From Neocallimastix lanati (nom. inval.) (Eukaryota > Neocallimastigomycota > Neocallimastigomycetes > Neocallimastigales > Neocallimastigaceae): 31,000 bases of DNA. Under the pieces are notes generated by a model. The model saw only the letters and a program-made list of their open reading frames with translations. It ran no database searches and was not told where the DNA came from. Numbering within the stretch: position 1 is the stretch's first letter; each line of letters starts with the position of its first letter. This document shows, piece after piece, positions 1 through 18,579 of this stretch. The DNA is taken from positions 632,501 to 663,500 of the forward strand of contig JACVTC010000073.1 of NCBI GenBank assembly GCA_016946835.1. The letters are read 5' to 3'. A program made the position numbers and the translations under genes.

Positions 1-1
1 A

Positions 2-401
2 TACTTGTTCCTTCTTGGTGGGACTTTAGTTTTAAATGAGCTACATTTCGATAGTGGGGAACAGAGACAATTAAATGAACTACTTTTCAAAGGTTCATCT
101 GAGTCACCTGTTCCAAAAAATTGTGGGCTTGGCGGAATTCTTAACAAGAGCAATACCTATCATAAGTAGTTCATTTGAGCTATTATTTGAAAGGTATTGC
201 AAAATACCAAACTTATCCAAGAGCGTCGACGTCGTACTGATAAGGCATAATGATAATACAGGATCAGCATCTATTTCTACGAAGGATGAATCTCGTCCTA
301 GTAGTTCAATAAATGATGAATCCACGGGAGAGTTTAGTGGACACCACACTATCTATTTTAAAGATGTTACTTCTAGGTTTTATTTCTTTTTTATTTGTTA
401 G
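2..401 (+). pseudogene. Unidentified coding remnant, truncated by window start
   Basis: Two overlapping open stretches are visible: one frame is open from base 2 to a stop near 172, and the next frame is open from 75 to the stop at 399-401. The DNA is clearly richer in G+C than its surroundings and the predicted protein is mixed in composition with a Ser/Asp/Thr-rich tail, so it looks like real coding sequence. Moving between the two frames needs a frameshift or an unrecognised splice. A short motif resembling ELLF recurs in both halves. I do not recognise a family. A minus-strand reading of similar length (104-349) exists and cannot be fully excluded. It could be the 3' end of a gene or of a retroelement open reading frame. 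Confidence 0.35.
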
Positions 402-744
402 GAATGGAAAAATTTCCGCATAGTACAACTTGCCGAAATACATAGTATTTTCGAGCTTTTCTATTTTTTTATTTTTTAAATTTTTTATTTTTACTTTCAA
501 ATGTACTTTTCACCTACATGTATTTTTTAAAATAAAATTAATAAAGTTTTGGAAGTGTATTCTCTTCCCTGTCTAAAAAAAAAAAAAAAAAAAAATATTA
601 ACTATTAAAACTATTATGAAGTTTGATATATACATTTATATTTAAAAATGTGTAAAAAAATAAAATTTATTAAAGTCTCAAATCCTTAATAATTTAATAT
701 AAACTTTTATTTTTTATTCCTTTTTTTTTTTTTTTTTTTTTTTT
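402..744. other. AT-rich 3' flank with AATAAA words and poly(A)/poly(T) runs
   Basis: Follows the coding remnant. AATAAA/AATAAAG words near 531-547 are followed about 30 bases later by a run of about 21 A (577-597), the layout of a polyadenylated 3' end. This would fit a retroposed copy, but similar A runs occur all over the window. A run of about 26 T at 720-745 leads into the minisatellite. No gene seen. Confidence 0.4.
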
Positions 745-1160
745 TGTATTTTTTATTTTATTTTATTTTATTCAATCTGTACTTCATATTTATTTTTTTT
801 ACTATCTATTTTATTTTATTTTATTCAATTTGTACTTCATATTTATATTTCTACTATCTATTTTATTTTATTTATTCAATCTGTACTTCATATTTATTTT
901 TTTTACTATCTATTTTATTTTATTTTATTCAATCTGTACTTCATATTTATATTTCTACTATCTATTTTATTTTATTTTATTCAATCTGTACTTCATATTT
1001 ATTTTTTTTACTATCTATTTTATTTTTTTTATTCAATCTGTACTTCATATTTATATTTCTACTATCTATTTTATTTTATTTTATTCAATCTGTACTTCAT
1101 ATTTACATTTCTACTAGTTATTTTATTTTATTTTATTTTATTTTATTTTATGTTTATTAA
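745..1160. repeat. Minisatellite locus A (about 52-bp unit)
   Basis: Seven tandem copies of a unit with core TTCAATCTGTACTTCATATT, then TTTCTACTATCTA, then a (TTTTA)n spacer. Cores begin at 771, 824, 875, 928, 980, 1032 and 1084, a 51-53 base period. The repeat gives long Phe/Ile/Leu/Tyr-rich open frames with no gene-like character. The same family recurs in opposite orientation at 18.97-21.47 kb and 24.53-24.93 kb. Confidence 0.95.
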
Positions 1161-1517
1161 TATTTTACATGTTTTATATTACTTCATTATTTATTTATAA
1201 TTAATTAATTTATTATTCCTATTTTTCTGCTTTATTTTATTTTTTTTTTTTACTTTTATATATATATATATATATGTTTGGGAATATATGAAAAATAAGC
1301 CAAATGTATTGAAACATCTTGTTATATAATTAGTGTACAATCCACAATATAATAGTATAAAAACATTTAATTTAGAAGAATTAAGTACTAGCAACTCCTT
1401 TTCATAAAAAATATTAATATAGTTAATATAATTACAATGTCAAAGAAAATAAATTGGATCAAAATTTCTTATTATCTTATTTTAAGGTAGACTAATAAAA
1501 CATATTGAACATTTGAT
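1161..1517. other. AT-rich spacer, no gene seen
   Basis: Low-complexity sequence with a (TA)n run near 1256-1275. No conserved coding signal recognised on either strand. Confidence 0.5.
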
Positions 1518-1963
1518 ATGATTAAGATTGCAGAATTAGAGAAACATATAAACAACAATGATGGAAGAGAATATATCTATATATCAGAGATCTAATATAA
1601 TTATAAAATAAATCTTTGTGATAAAAGATATAGTATATATTATTTATATGACCATGAGTTATATACAAATGGTTGATTTTTATTTATCTACAAACTATTC
1701 TTATTGATTGCAAAGTATTCAAGAAATTATAATTATTAAACTTCTATCATTAATATTTTAATGATGAGAAATTTCAAATATATAAAATCTTTTTAGAAAT
1801 TTAATTTTAGAAAGGAATGGGCAACATAAAATGAAAAACATAAAATATTAAAGGAAAGTTATTAAATTGATTCTTTTGTTGATTATTTAAAAATTATATT
1901 TATTTTGGAAATGAATATAAATAACCTTGTAGAGAAGTTTAGCAAAATTAGCCTACAAAAAAA
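1518..1963 (+). pseudogene. Possible strongly decayed reading frame, unidentified
   Basis: From an ATG at 1518 one frame reads for about 440 bases with only about half a dozen stops, far fewer than the surrounding AT-rich DNA gives. The between-stop segments have protein-like mixed composition (for example IKIAELEKHINNNDGRE). This suggests an old pseudogene, but I recognise no family and chance is possible. Confidence 0.2.
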
Positions 1964-2627
1964 AAAATAAAAATAAATTAAAATACTGTATCTTAATAAA
2001 TGGTAAGAATACTATAATTAGTTATAAATGAAATACATTTTAATACCCCCATGACTATTATTTATCAAGTACACTGATATATAATTAACAATTTATTTTA
2101 ATAGTGACCACTAAAACTACAAAATGAATATATATAAAAGGTTAGTGCTAATTTTCAAAGCGGATTATAATTGAAATTTATGTAAAACCCATTATATATA
2201 TGAGTATATATGAGATGATATAATATCACTCTTCAAGAGAAAGGTTTCCATTATACAAATGGTACACATAAACCGTAAATTATAAAAGATGTCTTAGATA
2301 CATCTAATATTAATAGTGTAATATAATATTGAATGTTTAATTTTAGAGGGAAATTATTAGATAATAAATATATTTAAGAAACTATTTTAACAATATTTAA
2401 ATCAAATTAAAGAATTTAAATAATGAAAAGATTATTTGATTCATGTAAAATTAAAAATAAATAAAATATTAATTCTCCTTATAATAAAAATGTTAGACAA
2501 AAAATAAAAAGTTTTTTGGATATTCTTTTTATAAAAGGTTATTAATACAATAAATAATAAAAATAAGATAATGGTTATAAAATGATAACGTTACTAATAA
2601 TAATAAAATAATAATAATAATAATAAT

Positions 2628-2686
<59 letters not shown>

Positions 2687-3198
2687 AATCAAAACTATTA
2701 GTCCATATAAGTATTTATTTCTTTTTTATTATAATAAGTAAGTCTATAAAAATCATGAAAATACATTTATTAATAAAGACAACCTGTTTAATTTTAATTC
2801 AAATCCAGTAATAACACATTCAAATTACTAATATATAATATAAAGTAGTAATTATAACTAGAGTTTAAAAATAAAAATATATATATATAGAAAATAATGG
2901 AAAATAAAACATTTAAAATTTTTAAAAAATGATACTAAAACATCTGTTTCTGTATTTAAGTTAATAGAACTATTTATATTACATTTTACTATAACATATA
3001 CATTTATAAATTTATGTATTTTACATATTTTATTCCATTTAATTGATTTATTATTAAATGATTGGTTTGATTAATAAATTAAATATATATTATTAAAAAA
3101 AAAATTTTTTTATTTATTATTCATTTATTTTGAATATTATCGAAATATCTTATAATTTATTTATTCTGTTTTTTATAAAAGTATTATAGCATATCAAT
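1964..3198. other. AT-rich intergenic region upstream of NAA50
   Basis: No gene recognised. It contains a long imperfect (ATA)n/(TAA)n microsatellite at about 2594-2684 and short (AT)n runs. The last few hundred bases should hold the NAA50 promoter; no specific element is distinguishable from the background. Confidence 0.5.
2594..2684. repeat. (ATA)n trinucleotide microsatellite
   Basis: About 90 bases of ATA/TAA repeat with a few interruptions, in intergenic DNA. Confidence 0.9.
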
Positions 3199-3394
3199 AT
3201 GACTGTTTCTCTTGGTGATTTAACCCCAAATAACATTAAGCAATTAAAAGTTTTAAATTCTATTATATTTCCATATATAAATTTATCTGATAAATACTAT
3301 GAAGAATGTCTTAACAAAGTAGAATTTTCTCAATTTGGTAAAAATTATTTTTATCTATAAATTTACATATATAAAATTAATATATCCTATATGT

Positions 3395-3436
<42 letters not shown>

Positions 3437-4285
3437 AAATTTATATTTAAAATGTCCTAATAATTATAATTACTATTTTTTTAAAAAAAAAATAAAAATA
3501 AAAAAAATAAATTGTTCAAAAAATATATAATTTTTTTAATTTTTTTTTATCACATTTCAAATTAAATCTTCCATAATAATATAATTATTTTATATAAAAA
3601 TTAAAATATTAAATTAATAATTGTAATATATACATATTTAATTTGAATTCAATATAATAATAATAATAATAATAATACATTAAAAAAAAAAAAAAGGATA
3701 TTTTAAGGATGTTAATGTTGGTGCTGTAAGTTTTGTGGAAGAAGACGATCAATCAAGTATAGAAATAAAAACAATTGGTGTTCTTCAAGCATATCGTAGA
3801 CTTGGTGTTGGTAAATTAACATATTTATTTATATATATTTTTTTAAAATAAGATAAAAATTTAAATCATATTCTACATTTCATTTATCTAATTTTATATT
3901 TAATTATTGATTTAATTTTATATTAAAAAAATTTTTTTTAACAAATATATAAATACAATTTAATATTAATAACATTAATAAATTAACAATATTTATATAC
4001 TTTAAAATTATAATATAAATTATATTTAAAATCTATAAATTAATTAAAAAATATCTTTATTTTATACAATTCTTTATAAAAGCTTCAAAACTTTTAGAAT
4101 ATGTTTTCGATAAATGTAAAGAAAATGATAAAATTAAGGAAATTAAAGTTCTTGTTCAAACTACAAATGAAGCTGCTTTAAATTTATTTAAGAAATTTGG
4201 ATTTGAAGAAAAAGATACTGTTAAAGATTATTATGATAATCTTGATAAAGATCGTGATGCCACTGTTTTAATCAAGAGTTTATAA
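3199..4285 (+). CDS. NAA50: N-alpha-acetyltransferase 50 (NAA50/NAT13-like), 3 exons
   Basis: Exons 3199-3337, 3697-3810 and 4083-4285 join in frame to 151 codons plus stop. Both introns have GT...AG ends and intron 1 carries a 34-A run (3400-3433). The start is the first ATG of a conserved N-terminus: LGDLTPNNIKQLKVLN followed by IFP closely matches the NAA50 family, which acetylates N-terminal Met of nascent proteins, often alongside NatA at the ribosome. The GNAT acetyl-CoA signature is seen as YRRLGVAS (residues 79-86; R/Q-x-x-G-x-G/A) and the C-terminal fold as LFKKFGFEE. The positions aligned to human catalytic Tyr73 and His112 read Glu69 and Leu108, so activity may be altered or lost. 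At 151 residues it is slightly shorter than human (169). Its 3' end faces the CYFIP gene 738 bases away. Confidence 0.9.
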
Positions 4286-4749
4286 ATTTAAAATATATAT
4301 ATAAATATATTAATTTAAAAAAAAAAAAAAAAAATAAATAAATATTGTGAATATACCAAAATATATTTATTTATTGAAATTATTTATTGGAAAATAAGTT
4401 TCTTCTATCATAAATATTTCGAAAATAATTAAGATATATTTTTATCCACAGTAATATACAGTAAGAGAAAAGAAAGAATATTAAATATATTAAATTTTTT
4501 AAAATAACTATTAATAAAAAAATAATTACAATTTAAAATTGCATACAAAAACTCAAGATTTTAGTAATAATAATAGTAATAATAATATAAAATAAGAAAT
4601 AAAATAAAATAAAATAAAATAAAATATATATAATATATATAATATAAAAATATATAAATTAAATTTGAATTTTATTATTATATATTATTATAATATTTAT
4701 TAAATATTTTAAAAGTTTATATAATTTAACTAATATTTGAATGATTAAA

Positions 4750-4782
<33 letters not shown>

Positions 4783-4845
4783 TTTTTATTTTTTTTTTAT
4801 CATTAAAAATATGGTTGCTTATACCTATAATATATATTATAAAAA

Positions 4846-4891
<46 letters not shown>

Positions 4892-5023
4892 TATTATTAT
4901 TATTATTTTATTTTATTTTATTTTATTATAATTAACTATCTATATATAAGTAAAAATAGATATTTATTTATTTATTCATTTATTTGTTATTTTATTTTCT
5001 TTCATAATAATTATTATATAATA
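4286..5023. other. Convergent 3' intergenic region
   Basis: Separates the stop codons of NAA50 (+) and CYFIP (-). It holds (AAAAT)n near 4600-4625, (TA)n near 4750-4775 and a run of about 40 T near 4850-4889 followed by (TTA)n. No gene seen; the stretch should contain both transcripts' polyadenylation sites. Confidence 0.6.
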
Positions 5024-12957
<7,934 letters not shown>

Positions 12958-13200
12958 ATTTTATACAATTTTCTCGTTTATACAAGAAAAAAAATTAAGT
13001 GAATTAATTAAAAATATAGAATAATTTTATATAATAGAATCCACTTTCTTTTTATATCAACAATTTTCCAAATCTATACAACAATTTTTATTCTTTATTT
13101 TTTATGTACAATTTTAAACAAATTATCAAAAAAAAAAAAAAAAAAAAAAATAGTAATAATATATAGAAAAAAATTTTTTTTTATCTTTTATATATATATA

Positions 13201-13255
<55 letters not shown>

Positions 13256-13647
13256 TAATAAAATAAATAATAATTTTATTAAAATATATATATAGTAGTG
13301 AAGTAGTGAAGAAAATAATTATAAATAACAAAAATAAAACTAAATATATTAAGGAAATTTTAAAAAATATAATAATGACTAAAAAAATATAAAATGTAAT
13401 TAAAATAACAAAAAAAATTATTAATATGATAAGGAACTAATATATTAATAATTTTATTATTAACAAATTTAAACTTATTAAAAAAAAATTTAAAGTATAT
13501 AAAATAAAAAAAAATTAAAATTTAAATTTCAATAAATTTTATATTATAAAATATCTTAAACTTTTCATTTAACTTAATTATCTATATTATTTATGTATAA
13601 ATGTATCAAAACAAAATCGTCAATTCATGAAATTATATTTTAATAAA

Positions 13648-13708
<61 letters not shown>

Positions 13709-14510
13709 GATAATATTTTTATGTAAAAATAATAAAAAAAAAACATTGAAGTATTATTTAAACAATTTTTATTATATTTTATTATATAATAAAACATTAT
13801 TTGAAAAATTAAAATAATAATAAATAAATATTATATTTATCATAAAAAAATATATATTTTATATATATTTTTTCATTTTGAAAATTATAAATAAATATAA
13901 TATAATATAATATAATAAAATGCTTATTCATTATTTTTCATTGCTTCTATTTAACTATAAAGAAATATTGAAATCTTATTTAATATTTAAAAAAAAAAAA
14001 AAAAAGCAAGTTTTTTATGGTTTTTGTCATCCAAATTAATTTATTTGTATGGTATGATTTGTGCAAAAAGTTTTAAATATTTCATATTGTATATTATTTA
14101 TATTTTATTTATATTTTGAAATTCCGAATTATTCCATCTAATTATGTGATATTAGCATAAAAATCATATGAAATAATTTACATGGATAATGTACATTTAT
14201 TTAAAATTAAATTATTATATATTATTAAATTTCTTTATTTAAATATTTTTTTTTTTTTGTTAATTATTTAGTTGCTAATTTTTAAAATTTTAAATATTAT
14301 TAAAACAGATTAAAAATACATTATGTTAAAATAAGACAAAAGAATTGGTGGCTTAATAATATATTCATCAATAATATTATTATAAAAAATAAAAAATAAA
14401 GACTAAAAAAAAATTTTTTTTGACTACAAATTTTTAATAAATTAAAAAAGAAATCCTTTTTTTTTTTTAATTTAATATAATAAAAAAATATTTATGTTTT
14501 AATTGTGAAG
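12958..14510. other. AT-rich intergenic region upstream of CYFIP
   Basis: No gene recognised over about 1.5 kb. Homopolymers dominate: A runs near 13130-13150 and 13205-13251 (about 47 A), and about 50 T at 13651-13700. The CYFIP promoter should lie just above 12957, but no specific element stands out. Confidence 0.55.
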
Positions 14511-14675
14511 AAGAGTCAAGCTATATTTGAATGTAATTGTCCTTACTTAAAGCTGGTTAGGAGAGAAAAAATCCGTGAATTATACGAAATTGATAATCAA
14601 TCCCTTTTATTTGTTGCTACTGATGGATTAAATACTTACGATGTTATCGTGAAAATTTTAATTAAACATTGTTAA
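14511..14675 (+). pseudogene. N-terminal fragment of SAICAR synthetase (purine biosynthesis)
   Basis: One frame reads CPYLKLVRREKIRELYEID then LLFVATDGLNTYDVIV before a stop at 14673-14675. This matches the N-terminal signature of phosphoribosylaminoimidazole-succinocarboxamide synthase (yeast Ade1), usually near LVARGKVRDIYE...LLFVATDRISAYDV. The enzyme joins CAIR and aspartate in purine synthesis. Only about 45 of some 300 residues are present and the conserved RGK and DRISAYDV words are altered (REK, DGLNTYDV), so this is a relic. No remainder of the gene was found before the Copia remains begin. An exon of a rearranged gene is an alternative. Confidence 0.65.
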
Positions 14676-15093
14676 ACAATTTTATTATTTAAAATTAAAA
14701 TATATATTAAAAAATTATAATATATTTAGTATAATTGTATTAATTTTTATTACAATAATAAAAATTATTATTATTATTATTAACTGCACTCATAATTTAA
14801 CTATATATATTTAATTTATTTATTTATAATATTTATTTATATTAATGTGTATTTATTTATTTATATTTAATGATTACTTAAATGTATATTTTTTATGATC
14901 TATCGTCCTGTATAAATTTATGTTAACTATCTTTTAATATTCATTTAATTTTTAATTCACTCTATGTTATGGAAAACGCATGTAGTAACATGTGACTTAT
15001 TTAAAGCTGTAAGATAGATCATACACTTTTTTTCCTTGTATACCATATTCCATTAGGAATATTATTATAAATCTAAATTTAATAAAGCCAACA
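14676..15093 (+). other. AT-rich spacer including the probable end of the copia-1 5' LTR
   Basis: The part nearest 15093 is less AT-biased, has a TATAAAT word near 14911, and ends in CCAACA immediately before a tRNA-complementary primer site, as an LTR 3' end should. The LTR left edge cannot be fixed because no second LTR of this family is visible. Confidence 0.35.
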
Positions 15094-15107
15094 GATTAAG
15101 AGTCTCA
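15094..15107 (+). promoter_or_regulatory. Primer-binding site of copia-1 (tRNA-Lys(CUU) anticodon arm)
   Basis: GATTAAGAGTCTCA is the reverse complement of a typical eukaryotic tRNA-Lys(CUU) anticodon arm and directly follows a CA-ending putative LTR. Copia-type elements are known to prime from a tRNA cut in the anticodon loop. The identical 14-mer precedes copia-2. Confidence 0.6.
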
Positions 15108-15209
15108 GTTGACTCATATCATTTATTATTAAAAAGACTTAATTACACCTCTTCACCGCTACGAAATCATGTAAGACTTTAATTTAGCTAAGGACCAACA
15201 TCTTCATAG

Positions 15210-16403
15210 AAAGTCCAACTTTAATGAGTGGAAATTCTTTATTGACAATACCTCTAAACGTTAAGGCATTAAGGAATTCATGGAAGTCGACGTCGTTGGA
15301 AAACTCAATGATGGAGATTTTATTTACAACCCCAATGCTAACGATGTTACCAGCAGGGTAATTACTGACTAATTACCAAAATGTTACTGCAAGCTCCTAC
15401 TTCAACTATTCAAAACAACAATACTGAGGTTAATCGAAACAATAATGCTGACATTAACACCCAGCTAACTAACTTTTTTGATAATCCTCTCAATCATATC
15501 AGATTAGTTGAGGAAGCAGAAAAGATCGACGCTGACATGACACTTATTATCAGTAAGAACGTCAATGAGTCTGTTTTAAGAGTAATCAGAAGATTTAATA
15601 ATGGTTTTCGTATAATAGAAAGACTTAAATCAAAATATGGAAATGCCAATGCTGATATGGAATACTGACTTAAAAGGTTAATAAGTATTAAAATCAGAGA
15701 TAGAACTCAGATTATCAGAAAGCTAGAACTTATGAAAGAAATTTTCAATGATATAAAAGAACAACATGTGGAGATCACCAATAAGAAAAAAATTAAAATA
15801 TCTCTTCAATGTATTATCGGATGATTATAAAAATATCATTCAAATTAATTTGAATAGTGACCCAAACCAATATATTAATAATCTCAAAGGATTTATTTCT
15901 ATAAAATCTTACCTTGAAAACTGGGAAGATAACAAAACCATTGAAAAAGACAATCCAATGAATCTAGATTTTATCAGTAGAGGAAGAAGAACTAGTAATT
16001 CCTCTAAGAAAAATCAACATAACAACCATAATAGCAAAAGCTCTAACTCCAAGAACAGAGGAAAGCCAAATGGTAACCAATATATCATAATAAAGATAAT
16101 AATAACAAAGATAATAATAATAAACTATATTGCCACATTTGTGAAGTTAGAGGACACTCTATTAGAGATTACATTTATAATATGAAGACAAAGTCAAATA
16201 ATTATAAAGAGAAGCAAAAAAAACTTCAAGAAAAGACAACATTAAAAGACTATCCAAAGAAGTCTTTACATTTAGTAAATAAAATTCCTGATCCAGACAG
16301 TGCCAATAGTTATGACAATAATTTTGATTTTAAAGACGCAAGGATTCCGATTGAAAAACAAGATGAAATAAACATTAATGATAAAATTAAATTTCTGGAT
16401 TAA
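15210..16403 (+). pseudogene. copia-1 gag, decayed
   Basis: Gag-like segments occur in shifting frames: FNEWKFFIDN near 15220, a reading at 15381-15668, another at 15766-16185 and another at 16182-16403. The nucleocapsid knuckle near 16135-16175 reads CHICEVRGHSIRDY; the last ligand of C-x2-C-x4-H-x4-C is Tyr instead of Cys. An Asn/Lys/Ser-rich basic tract precedes it. At least three stops or shifts interrupt the protein. Gag would package element RNA in virus-like particles. Confidence 0.7.
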
Positions 16404-16518
16404 TTGATTATATGAATAATAGATTCATTATTCCAGAAGAAATAATAATTCCTAAGAAAAAGAGGAATAATATGTAAACAATATCAATTATTATGAAGAA
16501 TATGATAAGACTAGTGAA

Positions 16519-16917
16519 TGATTATATAATATGGGATCTGGAGAACATATAACTAATGATTTTAATTTGTTAAATAATTCTTATTCACAGCAAAATAAAA
16601 TTAAGATGTGCCAATGGGACAAGGTGTAGCTTCGAAATACATGGTACTAACGAAAGCTTCATTAATAGAATATATATACGAACAAACAAGGTATTATATT
16701 CCAAATCTGCAACTAAAAGTCTTATTAGTGTATAGAACTAGCTAAAATAAAATACAGTGTCATTATTGACACTGATGATTACATATGTGGTAGATTTAAC
16801 GTATAGGGTCCAAATAGTTTATATATAGGCAGGTATTATTCCTTAAATGATAATCAATTCTTAGTAAATACTTATAAGATTAATAAAGACATAGAAGAAA
16901 ATGATAAAAATATTATG
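16519..16917 (+). pseudogene. copia-1 protease and pre-integrase relic
   Basis: NMGSGEHITND near 16528-16560 corresponds to the Copia aspartic protease active-site region (normally D-S-G-A/S-x-E-H-I-T/C-N). The catalytic D-S-G is changed to N-M-G and an upstream Trp codon is TGA. Downstream, LYIGRYYSLNDNQFLVNTYKI resembles the stretch before the integrase. Similarity stops at about 16917, where an antisense insert begins. Confidence 0.6.
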
Positions 16918-17187
16918 ACTTCATCGAAAAACATTTCTTCTTCATTAGTAATTCCTTTTTCATTATAATATTGTTTAATTAAATCTTCAGCTTTATCCGA
17001 TTTACCAGAAGCACTTGGTCCTTGAATATAATAGATTTTAACGTCTTTTCTCCAAGTTTTAATACTTAATCTTTTTTCTTTTCAGATTGGATTTTATTAT
17101 AAGTGTTATATAATTGAGCTGGTAATTCATCAGGATTATCAAGATCCTTAAGAACACCAACAGGCCAAGCACCACCTTTTAACCTAG
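16918..17187 (-). pseudogene. CRESS-DNA-type Rep helicase-domain fragment, broken, inside copia-1
   Basis: Reading right to left on the minus strand, a first frame runs from about 17187 to a stop near 17066. A shift of one base in an A-rich run leads to a second open frame to about 16918, which carries the Walker A loop GPSASGKS after a KIYYIQ strand. An NTPase P-loop in this setting, after a conserved acidic/aromatic linker, is typical of the superfamily-3 helicase part of replication initiators (Rep) of circular ssDNA viruses and related plasmids. Only about 90 residues remain; the HUH nuclease, Walker B and motif C are absent, so it cannot act. Another P-loop ATPase is possible. It replaces the integrase region of copia-1, in opposite orientation. 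Confidence 0.6.
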
Positions 17188-18211
17188 GTTCAAGATTTAA
17201 TTAATAAAAATTTTTTAACGAAAAATAATGAATTAATTCAACAAAATTCAAAATCCGGTGACTCCATAAAGAAAAACTTTAATTACTCCACTCCTACAAA
17301 TGATATCCAAAATATTCCTTTAGATAATAAAAATACGTTAATAGAAAATTCTAAAAATATAACTCTTCCACATAATATTAGTCAGAATTCACCTTTAATA
17401 AACTATTCTTCCACCAACCAAATTTCTCAAAAATACGACGAAATTTCACTAATTAATAATAATAAAATTAATAAAAAATTAAACAACAATAATATAAATA
17501 ATTTATTTATCGAAGAAAACTATGCCCACAAATATCATATAAATGAATCAAGTGTTATTGAATTTAATAATGATGAAATTATGGACGACATTATGGCCAA
17601 TACAGAATATGACAATACCAATAAAAGACCACTTAGTCCTAAATATAAAGCAATTAAACCCATTAAGATCAGGACTAGTAGAAAATTAGACCAACTCAAC
17701 GACATTATTATTGCTTCTATTTTTTGTCAAATTCTTAATATGTTTATTGCTTTATCATATATATATGATAAAGCAATAAACAGTGAAGGCAAAAATAACT
17801 GGATTGAGGCTATTAACAATGAACTTAATAACCTTTATTCTAACAATATATTGACTTTTGTTAAAAAGATACCTAAAAACAAAAACATCATTTCCACAAA
17901 ACCACAAAATGGGTTTTCAACACTAAACGTGATTCAAATAATAATATTTATAAATATAAAGCTCGTTTAGTTGCTCGTGGATTTAAACAAAAATTGGGAA
18001 TAAACTATAAATTAACTTATTCCCCTGCACTAAACATAGATGGTCTTAAACTAATTTTTTCTATTTCTCATGCTCTTAAGTGGAATATTTTCCAGTTAGA
18101 TATAAAGGTCGATTACCTTAATGCTCTGCTTGATAAAGATATTTATATTACTATTCCTAAAGGCGATACGCGTTTTGGGTGGGATATTGGAAGCTCAACA
18201 AATTTTTATAT
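17188..18211 (+). pseudogene. copia-1 Asn-rich linker and N-terminal half of reverse transcriptase
   Basis: One frame is open from 17188 to 17970 (about 260 codons). It is an Asn/Ser/Lys-rich linker, then NWIEAINNELNNLYSNN, which begins the Copia reverse-transcriptase domain (RVT_2). A frameshift near 17905 moves the reading to KYKARLVARGFKQKLGINY and LDIKVDYLNALL, the latter holding the first catalytic Asp, then DIYITIPKGD. A second shift near 18175 gives GYWKLNKFLY, after which similarity ends. The YxDD motif and RNase H are missing. Confidence 0.8.
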
Positions 18212-18214
18212 TAT

Positions 18215-18472
18215 TTTGTTTATTTGTTGCAAATTTTTCTGAAGTGTTTGGAAGTTCATTTTTCTTGTTAATTTTTCTAGAGTTATCTCCGTCTTTAATG
18301 TATTATTCTCCATTTAATTTTATTATATGATCCTCTAAAATTTCTTTCTTAAATTCTCTAATTTCCATATTATCTTCAGTATTAATTTCATGTTGTTCTT
18401 GTTTTATTTCTTTTACACTTTCATTACTACTAGAATCTTTATGATTTATAGCGTTACCTTGATAATTACCGT
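18215..18472 (-). pseudogene. Unidentified charged coding fragment
   Basis: A minus-strand frame reads from about 18472 through a stop near 18328 and on to a second stop near 18196. The composition is protein-like, rich in Glu, Lys, Asn and Ser, with a likely helical stretch (EIREFKKEILEDHI). I recognise no family. It abuts the broken end of copia-1 RT and has the same orientation as the Rep-like fragment, so it could be part of the same captured sequence, but nothing in it proves that. Confidence 0.3.
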
Positions 18473-18579
18473 AATTAATATATATATGTATATCTTTTAT
18501 TTTCTAATATTTTGTTCATATATATTATTATATTATTGAAAACTTGGTATAATTGATTTTGTAATTGACATAAATCGAA

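Larger units (their letters stand above)
15094..18211 (+). mobile_element. copia-1: decayed Ty1/Copia retrotransposon
   Basis: Order seen: primer site, gag with zinc-knuckle relic, protease relic, [antisense foreign insert], Asn-rich linker, reverse-transcriptase N-terminal half. Integrase, the RT YxDD box, RNase H and a 3' LTR are absent. Many stops and frameshifts make it non-autonomous. Copia order (protease and integrase before RT) is supported by the linker-RT layout. Similarity with copia ends around 18211, where an unrelated antisense fragment starts. Confidence 0.8.
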
